From: Ilumatobacteraceae bacterium
GTDB lineage: Bacteria; Actinomycetota; Acidimicrobiia; Acidimicrobiales; Ilumatobacteraceae
DNA length: 64,000 nucleotides
Reading direction: 5' to 3'
Assembly: GCA_024644465.1 (NCBI GenBank)
Contig: JAHEKY010000004.1
Span: forward strand, 1 to 64,000
Shown here: positions 8,329-16,706 of the stretch, piece by piece
How positions within the stretch are numbered: the stretch's first letter is position 1
Layout: every line of letters begins with the position of its first letter
The notes under the pieces: model-generated
What the model was told of the DNA's origin: nothing
The model's input: only the letters and a program-made list of their open reading frames with translations
The model's database searches: none
Position numbers and translations under genes: made by a program

Positions 8329-9156
8329 ATGGGGAGATCACCACGTCCCGACGAGCCCGGCGGGCGCTTCCACGTGATGAATCGCGGGGTTGCCAAGCAG
8401 GCGACGTTTCGCTGCACGGAGGACCGAGTCGAGTTCGGGCGACTGTTGGCCCTGGGCCACGAGCGGTTTGGGGTCACGACGCACTCGTACTGCCTCATGG
8501 ACAACCACTTCCACCTGGTCCTTCACTGCCCGGACGGACACTTGTCCGAGTCCATGCAGCAGCTCGGTTCCGTGTTCACGCGCCACGCGAACGAGCGGAG
8601 CGGGCGCGACGGTCCGCTCTTCCGCGGCCGGTTTCGCTCGATCCGCATCACCGACGAGCACCAGCTGTTGAACACGGTCCGCTACGTACACCGCAATGCG
8701 CTCGACATTCCGGGGGTCTGCGCGGTCGATCGCTATCGGTGGTCGAGTCACCGGACGTACCTCGGACATCGGCGCGCACCCACGTGGATGGACACCGGGC
8801 CCGTGCTCGACATGTTCGGCCAGGATCGGCAGGCATTCGACGACTTCGTCTCGAACGATCGGTCGGCGCTGTGGCCGGTCGGCCCTGATGCGCTGCCCGA
8901 GATCGTGGAACTGGTCGTTGCCGAGCGACACGCCGACGTCGGCCCCGGCGTGCGACGCACGCTGCTGCTGCTCGTCCTCGAGCGGCTCTCCGACGGCGAT
9001 CGGTGCCGAGTCATTCGCATGCTCGGCTTCGAAGACGAGGTCCCGCTCCAACGTGCGCTTCGTCGGGCGGCACGACGCGCCGCAGCTGAGCCGTGGCTCG
9101 CCGACGCCGTCGAGCACGTGACACGTCTCGCTGGTGGACGACAAAGTTGTGTCTGA
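8329..9156 (+). CDS. REP-associated tyrosine transposase (RAYT), Y1/HUH family
   Basis: Single-strand DNA endonuclease-like protein of the IS200/Y1 superfamily, 275 aa. The HUH metal motif is HFH (60-62, in MDNHFHLVLH) and the candidate nucleophile is Tyr119 in VRYVHRNAL; GPLFRGRFRS (95-104) is also typical of RAYTs. The C-terminal ~130 residues are an Arg-rich extension. Palindromes lie on both sides, and the last codons (RQSCV) and stop are inside copy 2, so gene and element are physically fused. No second transposase or classical IS ends are seen. Known RAYTs are single-copy, vertically maintained genes tied to REP spread; that role is inferred here. Confidence 0.88.
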   Translation: MGRSPRPDEPGGRFHVMNRGVAKQATFRCTEDRVEFGRLLALGHERFGVTTHSYCLMDNHFHLVLHCPDGHLSESMQQLGSVFTRHANERSGRDGPLFRGRFRSIRITDEHQLLNTVRYVHRNALDIPGVCAVDRYRWSSHRTYLGHRRAPTWMDTGPVLDMFGQDRQAFDDFVSNDRSALWPVGPDALPEIVELVVAERHADVGPGVRRTLLLLVLERLSDGDRCRVIRMLGFEDEVPLQRALRRAARRAAAEPWLADAVEHVTRLAGGRQSCV

Positions 9157-9171
9157 CACAACTTTGTCGTC
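9137..9171. repeat. REP-like palindrome, copy 2 (longest)
   Basis: Perfect 17-bp arms (9137-9153 and 9155-9171) around a central T at 9154. The RAYT stop codon (9154-9156) lies at the centre, and the pgm stop on the other strand is 3 nt away, so the hairpin can terminate both converging genes. A 33-bp stretch (9139-9171) is identical to copy 3 at 38462-38494. Confidence 0.85.
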
Positions 9172-9174
9172 GGG

Positions 9175-10827
9175 CTACGACTCGCGGGAGGCGGCAAGGG
9201 CCTGGAGCAGGCGGTCGAGCTCGGCGGGGTCGAGGTCGACCGCTTCGCCGTACAACTTGACCTTGGGCTCGGTGCCGCTCGGGCGGACCTGCAAGCGCAC
9301 GCCATCGGTGAGCACCAACCGGACGAGGCTCGCCTCGGGGTACGACGACACCGACTCGACCTGCCGGCCGCCGATGTCCGCGGGCGGATCGGCTTCGATC
9401 TCGGCGACCCATGTCGCGCCGACCGACGGCGGAATCCTGACCGACAGCTCGGCGGTCGTGTAGCGCCCGAAGCGGGCGGCGATCGCGTCGAGGCGTTCCT
9501 GCAGCGTCACACCCTCGGAAGCTGCGAGCGCCGCGATTTCCGCCATCAGCACCGCCGCCGTGATGCCGTCCTTGTCGAGCGGTCGATCAGCGACGAGGTA
9601 GCCGAGCGCCTGCTCGTAGCCGAACACGAATCGCTGACCGACCGCGGCGCGTTCGGTCGCGATCTTGCCGATCCACTTGAACCCCGTGAACGTCTCCTCG
9701 CTGTGGACGCCGTGCGCCGCCGCCATCTTGGCGAGCAACGACGACGACACGAGCGTCGTGACGACGAGGCGGTCGTCGCCGGTGGTGTTGCCGAGGATGT
9801 GGTCGGCCATCAGCCAGCCGATCTCGTCACCCGAGAGCCGCCGCCACCCGCCGTCGGGCGTCGGGATCGCCGCCCCGAGCCGATCGGCGTCCGGGTCGTT
9901 GGCGAGTGCCACGGCGGCATCGGCGGCGGCTGCGGTTTCGAGGAGCAGGTCCATCGCCCCCGGTTCCTCGGGATTGGGGAACGACACCGTCGGAAACGTC
10001 CCGTCCGGCTCCTGCTGGGCTTCGACGACCGTCGGCGGATCGAACCCGGCGGCGATGAAGGCCCGCGCGATCGTTTCGCCCCCGACACCGTGCATTGCCG
10101 TGTACGCGACACGCACGCCGGCGACCTCGGGCCGGAGCCGCACGAGCGGTGCCGCCGCGACGTACGCCTCGGACCACGAGTCGTCGAGCCAGGTGATCAG
10201 GTGGTCGTCCTCCGCGGCCACCGGAACCCTGAGCGGGTCGAACTGGCCGATTCGCTCGGAGATCTCCGTGTCGACCGGGCTGACGATCTGCGAACCGGTC
10301 TCCAGGAACACCTTGTACCCGTTGTCGGCGGGCGGGTTGTGCGAGGCGGTGACGACGACGCCGGCGGCGGCTGCGAGCCCTGAGATCGACCACGCGAGCA
10401 CCGGCGTCGGCTGGACCCCGGGGTGGAGCATCGTCTTGATGCCCATCGCGGCCAGCACCCGAGCCGTGTCGTACGCGAAGAGATCGCTCTTGCGGCGGGC
10501 GTCGTGAGCGATCACGACGCCCCGAGTCGCCGCGTCGGGAACCGAGTCGAGCAACCACCGGCCGAGTCCGGCCGCCGCCTGACGTACGACGAGGCGATTC
10601 ATCCGCATCGAACCGGCCCCGACCGCGGCACGGAGACCGGCCGTACCGAACTGCAGACGTCCGGCGAAGCGCGCCGTGAGCTCCTCCACGGCGCCCGCCT
10701 CACCGTCCACGGCAGCGTCGATCAAGGCGACCAACTCGGCGCGGATGTCGTCGTCCGGCTCGGCGTCGCGCCACGCTGTGGCCGTTGCGAGCACATCGGT
10801 CTCCGTGGGGCCGCTGGTCTCAGTCAT
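9175..10827 (-). CDS. Phosphohexomutase/phosphopentomutase (PgcA-like)
   Basis: Alpha-D-phosphohexomutase superfamily enzyme, 550 aa, moving phosphate between C1 and C6 (or C5 for pentoses) through a phosphoserine. Landmarks in order: FGTAGLRAAVGAG near 60, the phosphoserine loop TASHNPPADNGYKV near 160, the Mg2+ loop NDPDADRLG near 310, and the phosphate-binding SGTEPKVKLYGE near the C-terminus. The length and FGTAGLR motif resemble the PgcA/PGM2 branch, which includes glucose-1,6-bisphosphate-using phosphoglucomutases and phosphopentomutases. Neighbouring nucleoside salvage genes favour a pentose role, the glucan genes a glucose role. Its start overlaps the end of the kinase gene by 8 nt, so they form one operon. 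Confidence 0.88.
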   Translation of the reverse strand: MTETSGPTETDVLATATAWRDAEPDDDIRAELVALIDAAVDGEAGAVEELTARFAGRLQFGTAGLRAAVGAGSMRMNRLVVRQAAAGLGRWLLDSVPDAATRGVVIAHDARRKSDLFAYDTARVLAAMGIKTMLHPGVQPTPVLAWSISGLAAAAGVVVTASHNPPADNGYKVFLETGSQIVSPVDTEISERIGQFDPLRVPVAAEDDHLITWLDDSWSEAYVAAAPLVRLRPEVAGVRVAYTAMHGVGGETIARAFIAAGFDPPTVVEAQQEPDGTFPTVSFPNPEEPGAMDLLLETAAAADAAVALANDPDADRLGAAIPTPDGGWRRLSGDEIGWLMADHILGNTTGDDRLVVTTLVSSSLLAKMAAAHGVHSEETFTGFKWIGKIATERAAVGQRFVFGYEQALGYLVADRPLDKDGITAAVLMAEIAALAASEGVTLQERLDAIAARFGRYTTAELSVRIPPSVGATWVAEIEADPPADIGGRQVESVSSYPEASLVRLVLTDGVRLQVRPSGTEPKVKLYGEAVDLDPAELDRLLQALAASRES

Positions 10828-11833
10828 CCGTCAAGAGGGTACGCAACTCGACGAGCGGCCGCGGCCCGACGTGGCTGATCACCTCGGCGGCAGCCACCGA
10901 TCCGATGTGGCCGCACGCTGCGAGATCGCGTCCCGACGTCAGACCGAACAGGAAGCCGGCCGCGAAGAGGTCACCGGCGCCGGTCGTGTCGACCACCCGC
11001 TCGACCGGCACGGCCGGGACCTCGAGCACGGCATCCGGTGTGACGACGACGCAACCCTCGGCCCCACGCGTCACGGCAGCCATCGCGCACTCCGATCGGA
11101 CCGCGGCGACCGCATCGTCGAAGCGGTCGACCTGGTAGAGGGCCCGCAGTTCGTCGGCGTTGCCGAAGAGCAGGTCGACGTGATCCCGCACGAGCGACCT
11201 GAAGTCGAGGCGATGCCGGTCGACGCAGAACGAGTCCGACAACGTGAGCGACACCGTCCGACCGTGGCGATGCGCGATCTTCGCCGCATGCCGGAACGCC
11301 GCCTTCGCATCGGGGCGATCGAACAGATAGCCCTCCATGTACAGCACCTTCGCCGAGGCGACCGACTCGTCGTCGACGTCGTCGACACCGAGGAAGCTGG
11401 ACACACCGAGGTACGTGTTCATCGTCCGCTCGGCGTCGGGCGTCACGACGATCACGCAGCGCCCCGTCGGCGTACCGTGATCGAGCCCGCCGCCGCGGAA
11501 CGGGACGCCGACCGCCTTCAGGTCGTGGCCGAAGACCTGGCCGAGCTCGTCGTCGTTGACCTTGCCGATGTACACCGCCTTGCCACCGAGGCTGGCGACG
11601 CCGCACATCGTGTTGGCCGCTGAGCCGCCGCTCATCTCCACGGCCGCGTCGAGCGACGCGTACAACTCGACCGCACGTTCGGTCTCCACCAGGGTCATCG
11701 CACCCTTGACCAGGGCGTTCTCGTCGAGGAAGTCGTCGTCGGCGTGGGCGATGACGTCGACCAGCGCGTTGCCGATCCCCACGACGTCGATGCTCGGGGG
11801 CTCGACCGACGATTCGGACGGGAATTCTGACAC
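10820..11833 (-). CDS. PfkB-family carbohydrate kinase, adenosine-kinase-like
   Basis: Ribokinase-fold kinase of 337 aa. The N-terminal GIGNALVDVIA and SGGSAANTMCGVASLG motifs and the C-terminal catalytic signature DTTGAGDLFAAGF (catalytic Asp) are intact. It resembles bacterial adenosine kinase/sugar kinase proteins of the same length. In this neighbourhood (add, upp, mutase) phosphorylation of a nucleoside or pentose is likely, but the substrate is not proven. The GTG at 11833 is chosen because a TATCGT box precedes it by 8 nt and because the longer ATG at 11860 would overlap the divergent pepN promoter box. Coupled to the mutase gene by an 8-nt overlap. Confidence 0.85.
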   Translation of the reverse strand: MSEFPSESSVEPPSIDVVGIGNALVDVIAHADDDFLDENALVKGAMTLVETERAVELYASLDAAVEMSGGSAANTMCGVASLGGKAVYIGKVNDDELGQVFGHDLKAVGVPFRGGGLDHGTPTGRCVIVVTPDAERTMNTYLGVSSFLGVDDVDDESVASAKVLYMEGYLFDRPDAKAAFRHAAKIAHRHGRTVSLTLSDSFCVDRHRLDFRSLVRDHVDLLFGNADELRALYQVDRFDDAVAAVRSECAMAAVTRGAEGCVVVTPDAVLEVPAVPVERVVDTTGAGDLFAAGFLFGLTSGRDLAACGHIGSVAAAEVISHVGPRPLVELRTLLTDD

Positions 11834-11841
11834 GACCGGCA

Positions 11842-11847
11842 ACGATA
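11842..11847 (-). promoter_or_regulatory. -10 box of the PfkB kinase gene (TATCGT, 8 nt before GTG)
   Basis: Minus-strand TANNNT hexamer that supports the GTG at 11833 as a leaderless start. It lies only 7 bp from the divergent pepN box. Confidence 0.4.
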
Positions 11848-11854
11848 CCGCCGG

Positions 11855-11860
11855 TACCAT
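11855..11860 (+). promoter_or_regulatory. -10 box of pepN (TACCAT, 7 nt before ATG)
   Basis: TANNNT hexamer directly preceding the pepN ATG at 11868 at leaderless spacing. The divergent starts at 11833 and 11868 leave only 34 bp for both promoters. Confidence 0.42.
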
Positions 11861-11867
11861 CCGCTCG

Positions 11868-14429
11868 ATGGCAGCCACCGCGCACGACCTGCAGGACACG
11901 CTCGATCCATATCGGCTCCCCACGTCCGTGCGGCCCACCCGCTACGACGTGCGGCTCACCCCGTCGCTGCCGGATTCGTCCTTCACCGGCGTGGTCTCGA
12001 TCCGGCTCGACATCGCCGTGCCGACCGACGTGCTCGTGCTCAACGCAGCGGAGTTGACGATCGACCACTGCTCGCTCGACGACGTCGACGCATCGTGGGA
12101 ACTCGACGACGAGAGCGAGCGGATGATCGTCCGCCCCGCGACGACGATCCCGGCCGGGAGTGCCAAGCTGACGATCGGCTTCGCCGGCATCCTCAACGAC
12201 AAGCTGCGCGGCTTCTACCGCAGTACCTACACCGACGCGGACGGCAACGAGCAGGTCATCGCCACCACCCAGATGCAGGCAACCGACTGCCGCCGGGCGT
12301 TCCCGTGCTGGGACGAACCCGACTTCAAGGCGGTCTTCGGGATCACACTCGACATCGATGACGGGCTGACGGCGATCTCGAACGGCCCCGAGATCGAACG
12401 GACGACCGGCGATGGCCGCACTGTGATCCGGTTCGCCGACACGATGGTCATGAGCACGTACCTCGTAGCGTTCGTCGTCGGCCACCTCGAGGCAACCGAC
12501 CGCGTCGATGTCGGTGGCACGCCGATGCGCGTCGTCCACGTGCCGGGCAAGCGTGGGCTCACGGCGTTCGGGCTCGATGTCGGCACGTTCTGCCTGCGGT
12601 GGTTCGAGGGGTACTACGGCATCCCCTACCCGGGCAACAAGGTCGACCTCGCCGGCTTGCCGGACTTCGCCGCCGGTGCGATGGAGAACCTGGGGTGCAT
12701 CACCTTCCGCGAGAGCCTGTTGCTCGTCGATCCTGCCACGAGCACGCAGAACGAGCAGCAACTCGTCGTCGACGTCGTCGCGCACGAACTCGCCCACATG
12801 TGGTTCGGCGATCTCGTCACGATGCGCTGGTGGAACGGCATCTGGCTCAACGAGGCGTTCGCGACGTTCATGGAGATCGCGGCGTGCGACGCCTACCGGC
12901 CCGATTGGGAACGCTGGACGAGCTTCGGCCTGGAGCGCAGCATCGCCTTCGACGTCGATGCCCTCGAGAGCACTCGTCCGGTCGAGTTCGAGGTTCGTTC
13001 GCCCGCCGACTGCGAGGGCATGTTCGACGTACTCACCTACCAGAAGGGCGGGGCGCTGCTGCGGATGCTGGAGCAGTACCTCGGGCCGGACAAGTTCCGG
13101 GAGGGCGTCAGCCACTACCTGCGGGTCCACGCCTACAAGAACACCGAGACGAACGACCTGTGGGACGCGATCGAGGCGACGTCGGGCGAACCCGTCCGCC
13201 GGATCATGGACTCCTGGATCTGGCAGCCCGGCTTCCCGCTGATCTCGGCGTCGCTGCGCGACGACGGCACGACGCTGCGGCTGGCACAGCGTCGGTTCCT
13301 GCTCGATCCGGCCGCCGCCGACACTCCCCACGACCAGACGTGGGTCGTGCCGATCCACGTGCGCAACGGTGAGGAGGTGTCGGTCGTCCTGCTCGACGCC
13401 GAACACGTCGATCTGCCGCTGTCGGAACCCGAAGCTCCCGTCGTCGTCAACGCCGGCGGCCACGGGTTCTTCCGCGTCGCATACGACGACGCACTGCGCG
13501 GCCGGCTCGGTCGCGAGACGCTCGCATCGATGAGCACGCTCGAGCGCTACAGCCTCGTCGACGACGCATGGACGTCGACGGTCGCGGGCCGGTTGTCCGC
13601 CGTCGACCTCCTCGACGTGCTCGAAGGCTTTGCCGACGAACGCGAGCACGCCGTCTGGCAGTCGATCGTCATCGCGCTGCGCGGTCTCGGCCGGCTCGTC
13701 GGCGACGCGGCTCGGCCCGAGTTCGAGGCCCGCGTCCGTTCGCTGGTGACTCCGGCGCTGACGTCGCTCGGCGAACCGACCGACGACGAAAGCGACCTCG
13801 ACGGCAAGTTGCGCGGGCTGCTGACGGCTGCGCTCGGCGTACTCGGCGCCGACACGGCGACACGAGAGCGTTGCCGGGAGTTGTTCGCGGCGGCAGGAGC
13901 GGATCCGACCGCGGTCGATCCGGAATTGACGGCGGCCGCGACGTCGGTCGTCGCGACGACCGGTGACACCGCCGACTACGAGCGGATGCAGCAGGCGTTC
14001 CTCGACGCGACGACACCGCAGGACCAGCTCCGCCACCTCTTCGCGCTCGCCGAGTTCGACAGCGAGACCCTGATCCTGCGGACGTGCGAGTTCGCGATGA
14101 GCCCGGCGGTCAAGACGCAGAATGCGCCGTTCCTGCTCCGAGCTGCGATCGCCAACCGCAAGCACGGGCCGACAGCCTGGACGTTCCTCCGCACGCACTG
14201 GGCGGAAGCGACCGAGGCGTTCCCGAGCAACACGATCGTGCGGATGGTCGACTCGGTGAAGCTGCTGACCGATCCGGAGCTCGTCGTCGACGTCCAGTCG
14301 TTCTTCGCCGAGCACCCGATCCCGCAAGCGGCGAAGACGCTGGAGCAGATCCTCGAGCGGCAACGGGTCAATGCGGCACTCGCCGAGCGCGACGCCGCTG
14401 CGCTCGATGCGTTCTTGCTCGGCGCTTGA
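11868..14429 (+). CDS. pepN: Aminopeptidase N (M1 family)
   Basis: Zinc aminopeptidase, 853 aa, removing N-terminal residues from peptides in the cytoplasm. The exopeptidase motif GAMENLG is near residue 270 and the zinc site HELAHMWFGD near 305, followed 18 residues later by Glu in LNEAFATF. The C-terminal half is the helical ERAP1-like domain, giving the actinobacterial/eukaryote-like PepN layout rather than the short M1 form. The ATG at 11868 is supported by the TACCAT box; further upstream sequence overlaps the divergent kinase gene. Ends 10 nt from the convergent methyltransferase gene. Confidence 0.95.
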   Translation: MAATAHDLQDTLDPYRLPTSVRPTRYDVRLTPSLPDSSFTGVVSIRLDIAVPTDVLVLNAAELTIDHCSLDDVDASWELDDESERMIVRPATTIPAGSAKLTIGFAGILNDKLRGFYRSTYTDADGNEQVIATTQMQATDCRRAFPCWDEPDFKAVFGITLDIDDGLTAISNGPEIERTTGDGRTVIRFADTMVMSTYLVAFVVGHLEATDRVDVGGTPMRVVHVPGKRGLTAFGLDVGTFCLRWFEGYYGIPYPGNKVDLAGLPDFAAGAMENLGCITFRESLLLVDPATSTQNEQQLVVDVVAHELAHMWFGDLVTMRWWNGIWLNEAFATFMEIAACDAYRPDWERWTSFGLERSIAFDVDALESTRPVEFEVRSPADCEGMFDVLTYQKGGALLRMLEQYLGPDKFREGVSHYLRVHAYKNTETNDLWDAIEATSGEPVRRIMDSWIWQPGFPLISASLRDDGTTLRLAQRRFLLDPAAADTPHDQTWVVPIHVRNGEEVSVVLLDAEHVDLPLSEPEAPVVVNAGGHGFFRVAYDDALRGRLGRETLASMSTLERYSLVDDAWTSTVAGRLSAVDLLDVLEGFADEREHAVWQSIVIALRGLGRLVGDAARPEFEARVRSLVTPALTSLGEPTDDESDLDGKLRGLLTAALGVLGADTATRERCRELFAAAGADPTAVDPELTAAATSVVATTGDTADYERMQQAFLDATTPQDQLRHLFALAEFDSETLILRTCEFAMSPAVKTQNAPFLLRAAIANRKHGPTAWTFLRTHWAEATEAFPSNTIVRMVDSVKLLTDPELVVDVQSFFAEHPIPQAAKTLEQILERQRVNAALAERDAAALDAFLLGA

Positions 14430-14439
14430 GTGCGGCCGA

Positions 14440-15219
14440 TCAGACCTTGCGCAGGAACCACACCTGTTCGCACGGGTACCGCTGCGACCACTCTGCGGGC
14501 ATCCAGAATTCCTCACCCGCGGCGGTGTCGGGGGCGCGCACCTCGACGTAGTCCTCGACTTCGAAGCCGGTCGTGCGGAACAGCGCCATCCACGCCGAGA
14601 TCGTCAGGTTGAACTCGATTCCGCCCGGGTCCTCGATCGCGTCGGTCCAGTCGAGTTGACCGAGACCGAAGTACGGGCGCTGCAACGTCGTGCTGGCCGG
14701 CTCGTCTCCCGCGGGCGACATGCAGATCATCGCCAGCGGGTGGTGTCCGAGGAACACCAGGCGGCCACCCGTTCGCAGCAGCCGATGGGCTTCGGGGATC
14801 CACTGCGCCGGGTCGCACCAGATCGCGGCACCGTACTCGCTGACTGCGAAGTCGAACGTCGCGTCGGGTCGCGGCACCGCCTCCGCGTTGCACTGCACCC
14901 AGGCGATGTCGTCGATCTCGTGGACGTCGGCAAGCCGCGTCGCGGTCGCCAACTGCTCGGCGGAGATGTCGACGGCGCAGACCGACGCGCCGCGACGGTG
15001 CATCCACGCCGACACGTAGCCCGTGCCGCAGCCCAATTCGATGGCGTCCAGGCCGGTCATGTCCGCCGGCAGCAACGAGAGGTCGGCGTCGGCGACGCCC
15101 CAGATCCCCCAGGTCGGCTCGGCGCGAGACCAGGCCCGCTCCCCGGCGACGACCCATCGGTCGGCAGTCGCGTCCCAGTGGCGACGGTTCTCGGCGACGT
15201 GCCGTGAGAGTTCGACCAT
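14440..15219 (-). CDS. Class I SAM-dependent methyltransferase
   Basis: Rossmann-fold methyltransferase of 259 aa, probably cytosolic. Motif I is AIELGCGTGYVSAW (near residue 60), motif II VCAVDISAEQL, and later DFAVSEYGAAIWCDP and LRTGGRLVFLG match motifs IV and V of the UbiE/COQ5-like set. The target molecule cannot be inferred from sequence or neighbours. The ATG at 15219 follows a TACTGT box by 6 nt. It stands alone between pepN (convergent) and the universal stress gene. Confidence 0.88.
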   Translation of the reverse strand: MVELSRHVAENRRHWDATADRWVVAGERAWSRAEPTWGIWGVADADLSLLPADMTGLDAIELGCGTGYVSAWMHRRGASVCAVDISAEQLATATRLADVHEIDDIAWVQCNAEAVPRPDATFDFAVSEYGAAIWCDPAQWIPEAHRLLRTGGRLVFLGHHPLAMICMSPAGDEPASTTLQRPYFGLGQLDWTDAIEDPGGIEFNLTISAWMALFRTTGFEVEDYVEVRAPDTAAGEEFWMPAEWSQRYPCEQVWFLRKV

Positions 15220-15225
15220 CGCCGC

Positions 15226-15231
15226 ACAGTA
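15226..15231 (-). promoter_or_regulatory. -10 box of the methyltransferase gene (TACTGT, 6 nt before ATG)
   Basis: Minus-strand TANNNT hexamer at leaderless spacing from the ATG at 15219. Confidence 0.42.
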
Positions 15232-15271
15232 TCCCGGGCCGGACCGCGCGGGACTCCTGATTTCGTCGCGA

Positions 15272-15697
15272 TCAGTCGGCGGCGGCCTCGGTGTTCGCGA
15301 CGAGGACGTCGCACGGCGCGAGCTTGATCACGTCGCTCGCGACCGAGCCGAGAATCCGCGCGACACCCTTGGTCCGCTTGTTGCCGACGACGATCGCCCG
15401 CGCGTCCAGTTGCTCGGCCTCGGCACACAGCGTCTTGGCGGGATCACCCTCACCGACCGACCTGCTGATCGCGTCGTGAGGCAGGGAGCGGACCACGGAG
15501 TCGAGGTACTCCTCGGCCTGCGTCACCCAATCGGAGTGGAAGACATCCCCGCCGACGTTGATGTTGACCGGTTTCGTGCGCTCGACGCACATCACCACGT
15601 GCAGGTTGGTGTCGTACGCTTTGGCGAGTTCCGCCGCTGCCTTCGCCGCGGCCCGCGCCGTCTCGGACCGATCGATGCCGACAATGATGTCCCTCAC
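15272..15697 (-). CDS. Universal stress protein (UspA family)
   Basis: Single-domain Usp of 141 aa, nucleotide-binding fold, usually induced by starvation or oxygen limitation. The N-terminal strand DIIVGIDRSETARAA carries the family Asp; the C-terminal AIVVGNKRTKGVARILG...S matches the ATP-binding loop approximately, with VLVAN as the last strand. GTG at 15697 is chosen because AGGAG (complement at 15704-15708) stands 6 nt upstream; the longer in-frame start at 15733 has no such site. Monocistronic by position. Confidence 0.9.
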   Translation of the reverse strand: MRDIIVGIDRSETARAAAKAAAELAKAYDTNLHVVMCVERTKPVNINVGGDVFHSDWVTQAEEYLDSVVRSLPHDAISRSVGEGDPAKTLCAEAEQLDARAIVVGNKRTKGVARILGSVASDVIKLAPCDVLVANTEAAAD

Positions 15698-15789
15698 CGT
15701 GTGCTCCTGTCTTCCGGGGCGTGCGTGCTGCACACCTGACAGGACGATAGATCATCGCCGGGAGCGCCGGGCCCAGAATGCGGATTGCG

Positions 15790-15862
<73 letters not shown>

Positions 15863-15867
15863 GAGGA

Positions 15868-15892
15868 CCCCCGCAGTGTACCGGTGCGGGGG
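15868..15892 (-). terminator. Hairpin after the membrane-protein gene
   Basis: Perfect 8-bp GC-rich arms (CCCCCGCA / TGCGGGGG) with a 9-nt loop, 7 nt beyond the stop of the gene ending at 15900 and 5 nt before the tRNA 5' end. No T-run follows, so intrinsic termination is uncertain. Confidence 0.45.
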
Positions 15893-15899
15893 CGGAATC

Positions 15900-16562
15900 T
15901 CAGCGGTGTTCGAGCCAGCCGTCGCCCCAGTGCTCGTCCTCGCGCTCGCGGACCTGCGCGAGGACGTAGACGTACCCGCAGAGGCCGAGGAAGGACAGCC
16001 CGAAGGCCCAAAGCATCGCGGACGACTGGGTCGTGGCCGCGAGGAACATCGTGGAGGCCGCAGTGACGACGAGGATGAACAACACGTTCATCCGGCGCCG
16101 CTTGACCGACGACATCGGATCGACGGGACGCTCGTGGCGGCCGGTCTGGAACCCGCCCGACTCCGGACGGCGGTGGCCACCCGACGGGTCGCCGTGGCTC
16201 CGGTAGCGGGTGGACTCGCCCGTGAGATCACGGACGGGTGCCGGCCGCTGCCGCGTCGCCGTGCCGCCCCGGCTCGGGGCGTGGCGGGCCGAGACCTGGC
16301 GGCTGGGGGCGTGCCGCTGCGCTGAGAACTGGCCCGGACGGCCACCCGCGGCCTGCCGCTGCAGCGGCGACTGGGTGAGCGGCCGCCCCATCGCACGGAC
16401 CGAACCGCGTGCCGGTGTCGCCGAACTCTGCAACTTGTTGAGCTGGCGACGGAAGTCCGACACCGACGAATTCGGCCGGTTGTCGATCCGCGAGCGGAGC
16501 ATCGGCGGGATCAGCACGGCGGCCCAAGCAGCCGCGACGACGAGGAGGACGAGTTTTGCCAT
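15900..16562 (-). CDS. Membrane protein with basic Arg/Ser/Gly-rich cytoplasmic linker
   Basis: Unrecognised 220-aa protein. It has an N-terminal membrane segment (residues 2-20, LVLLVVAAAWAAVLIPPML), then about 120 residues of low-complexity Arg/Ser/Pro/Gly-rich sequence, then two adjacent membrane segments near 152-195 and a charged C-terminus. The net positive linker suggests a cytoplasmic location and possible contact with nucleic acid or acidic lipid; this is inference only. Proteins of this layout are common in Actinomycetota and usually annotated hypothetical. A sigma70-like promoter lies upstream at 16641-16670, giving a 5' leader of about 70 nt. Confidence 0.7.
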   Translation of the reverse strand: MAKLVLLVVAAAWAAVLIPPMLRSRIDNRPNSSVSDFRRQLNKLQSSATPARGSVRAMGRPLTQSPLQRQAAGGRPGQFSAQRHAPSRQVSARHAPSRGGTATRQRPAPVRDLTGESTRYRSHGDPSGGHRRPESGGFQTGRHERPVDPMSSVKRRRMNVLFILVVTAASTMFLAATTQSSAMLWAFGLSFLGLCGYVYVLAQVREREDEHWGDGWLEHR

Positions 16563-16640
16563 GAGATCGAGAGTTCGTTCTGTTCGAGCGGCAGTGGCCG
16601 GCGGATGGCGACGGGGAGTCGTCGCCTGGCTGATGTGACG

Positions 16641-16670
16641 ATTCTACGACATTTGTGACAGTAAGGACAA
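16641..16670 (-). promoter_or_regulatory. Sigma70-like promoter of the 15900-16562 gene
   Basis: On the minus strand TTGTCC (16665-16670) and TAGAAT (16641-16646) are separated by 18 bp, close to -35/-10 consensus. It is one of the AT-richer spots in the window. Confidence 0.55.
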
Positions 16671-16706
16671 CATCTACGGTGCCGCCGGTCACATTTCGGT
16701 TGCGAG

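Noticed and set aside
8274-9171. CRISPR array or classical insertion sequence
   Set aside because: Palindromes are isolated, not regularly spaced with unique spacers; there are no terminal inverted repeats or target duplications beyond the palindrome itself.
11834-11860. ATG at 11860 as start of the PfkB kinase
   Set aside because: It would overlap the pepN -10 box; the extra residues lie before the conserved kinase start. Kept as a minor alternative.
10971-14516. Very long open frame (over 1100 codons) on the minus strand across pepN
   Set aside because: It is the antisense shadow of pepN and the kinase; composition is Arg/Asp/Arg-rich noise and pepN is certain from HELAH and GAMEN motifs.
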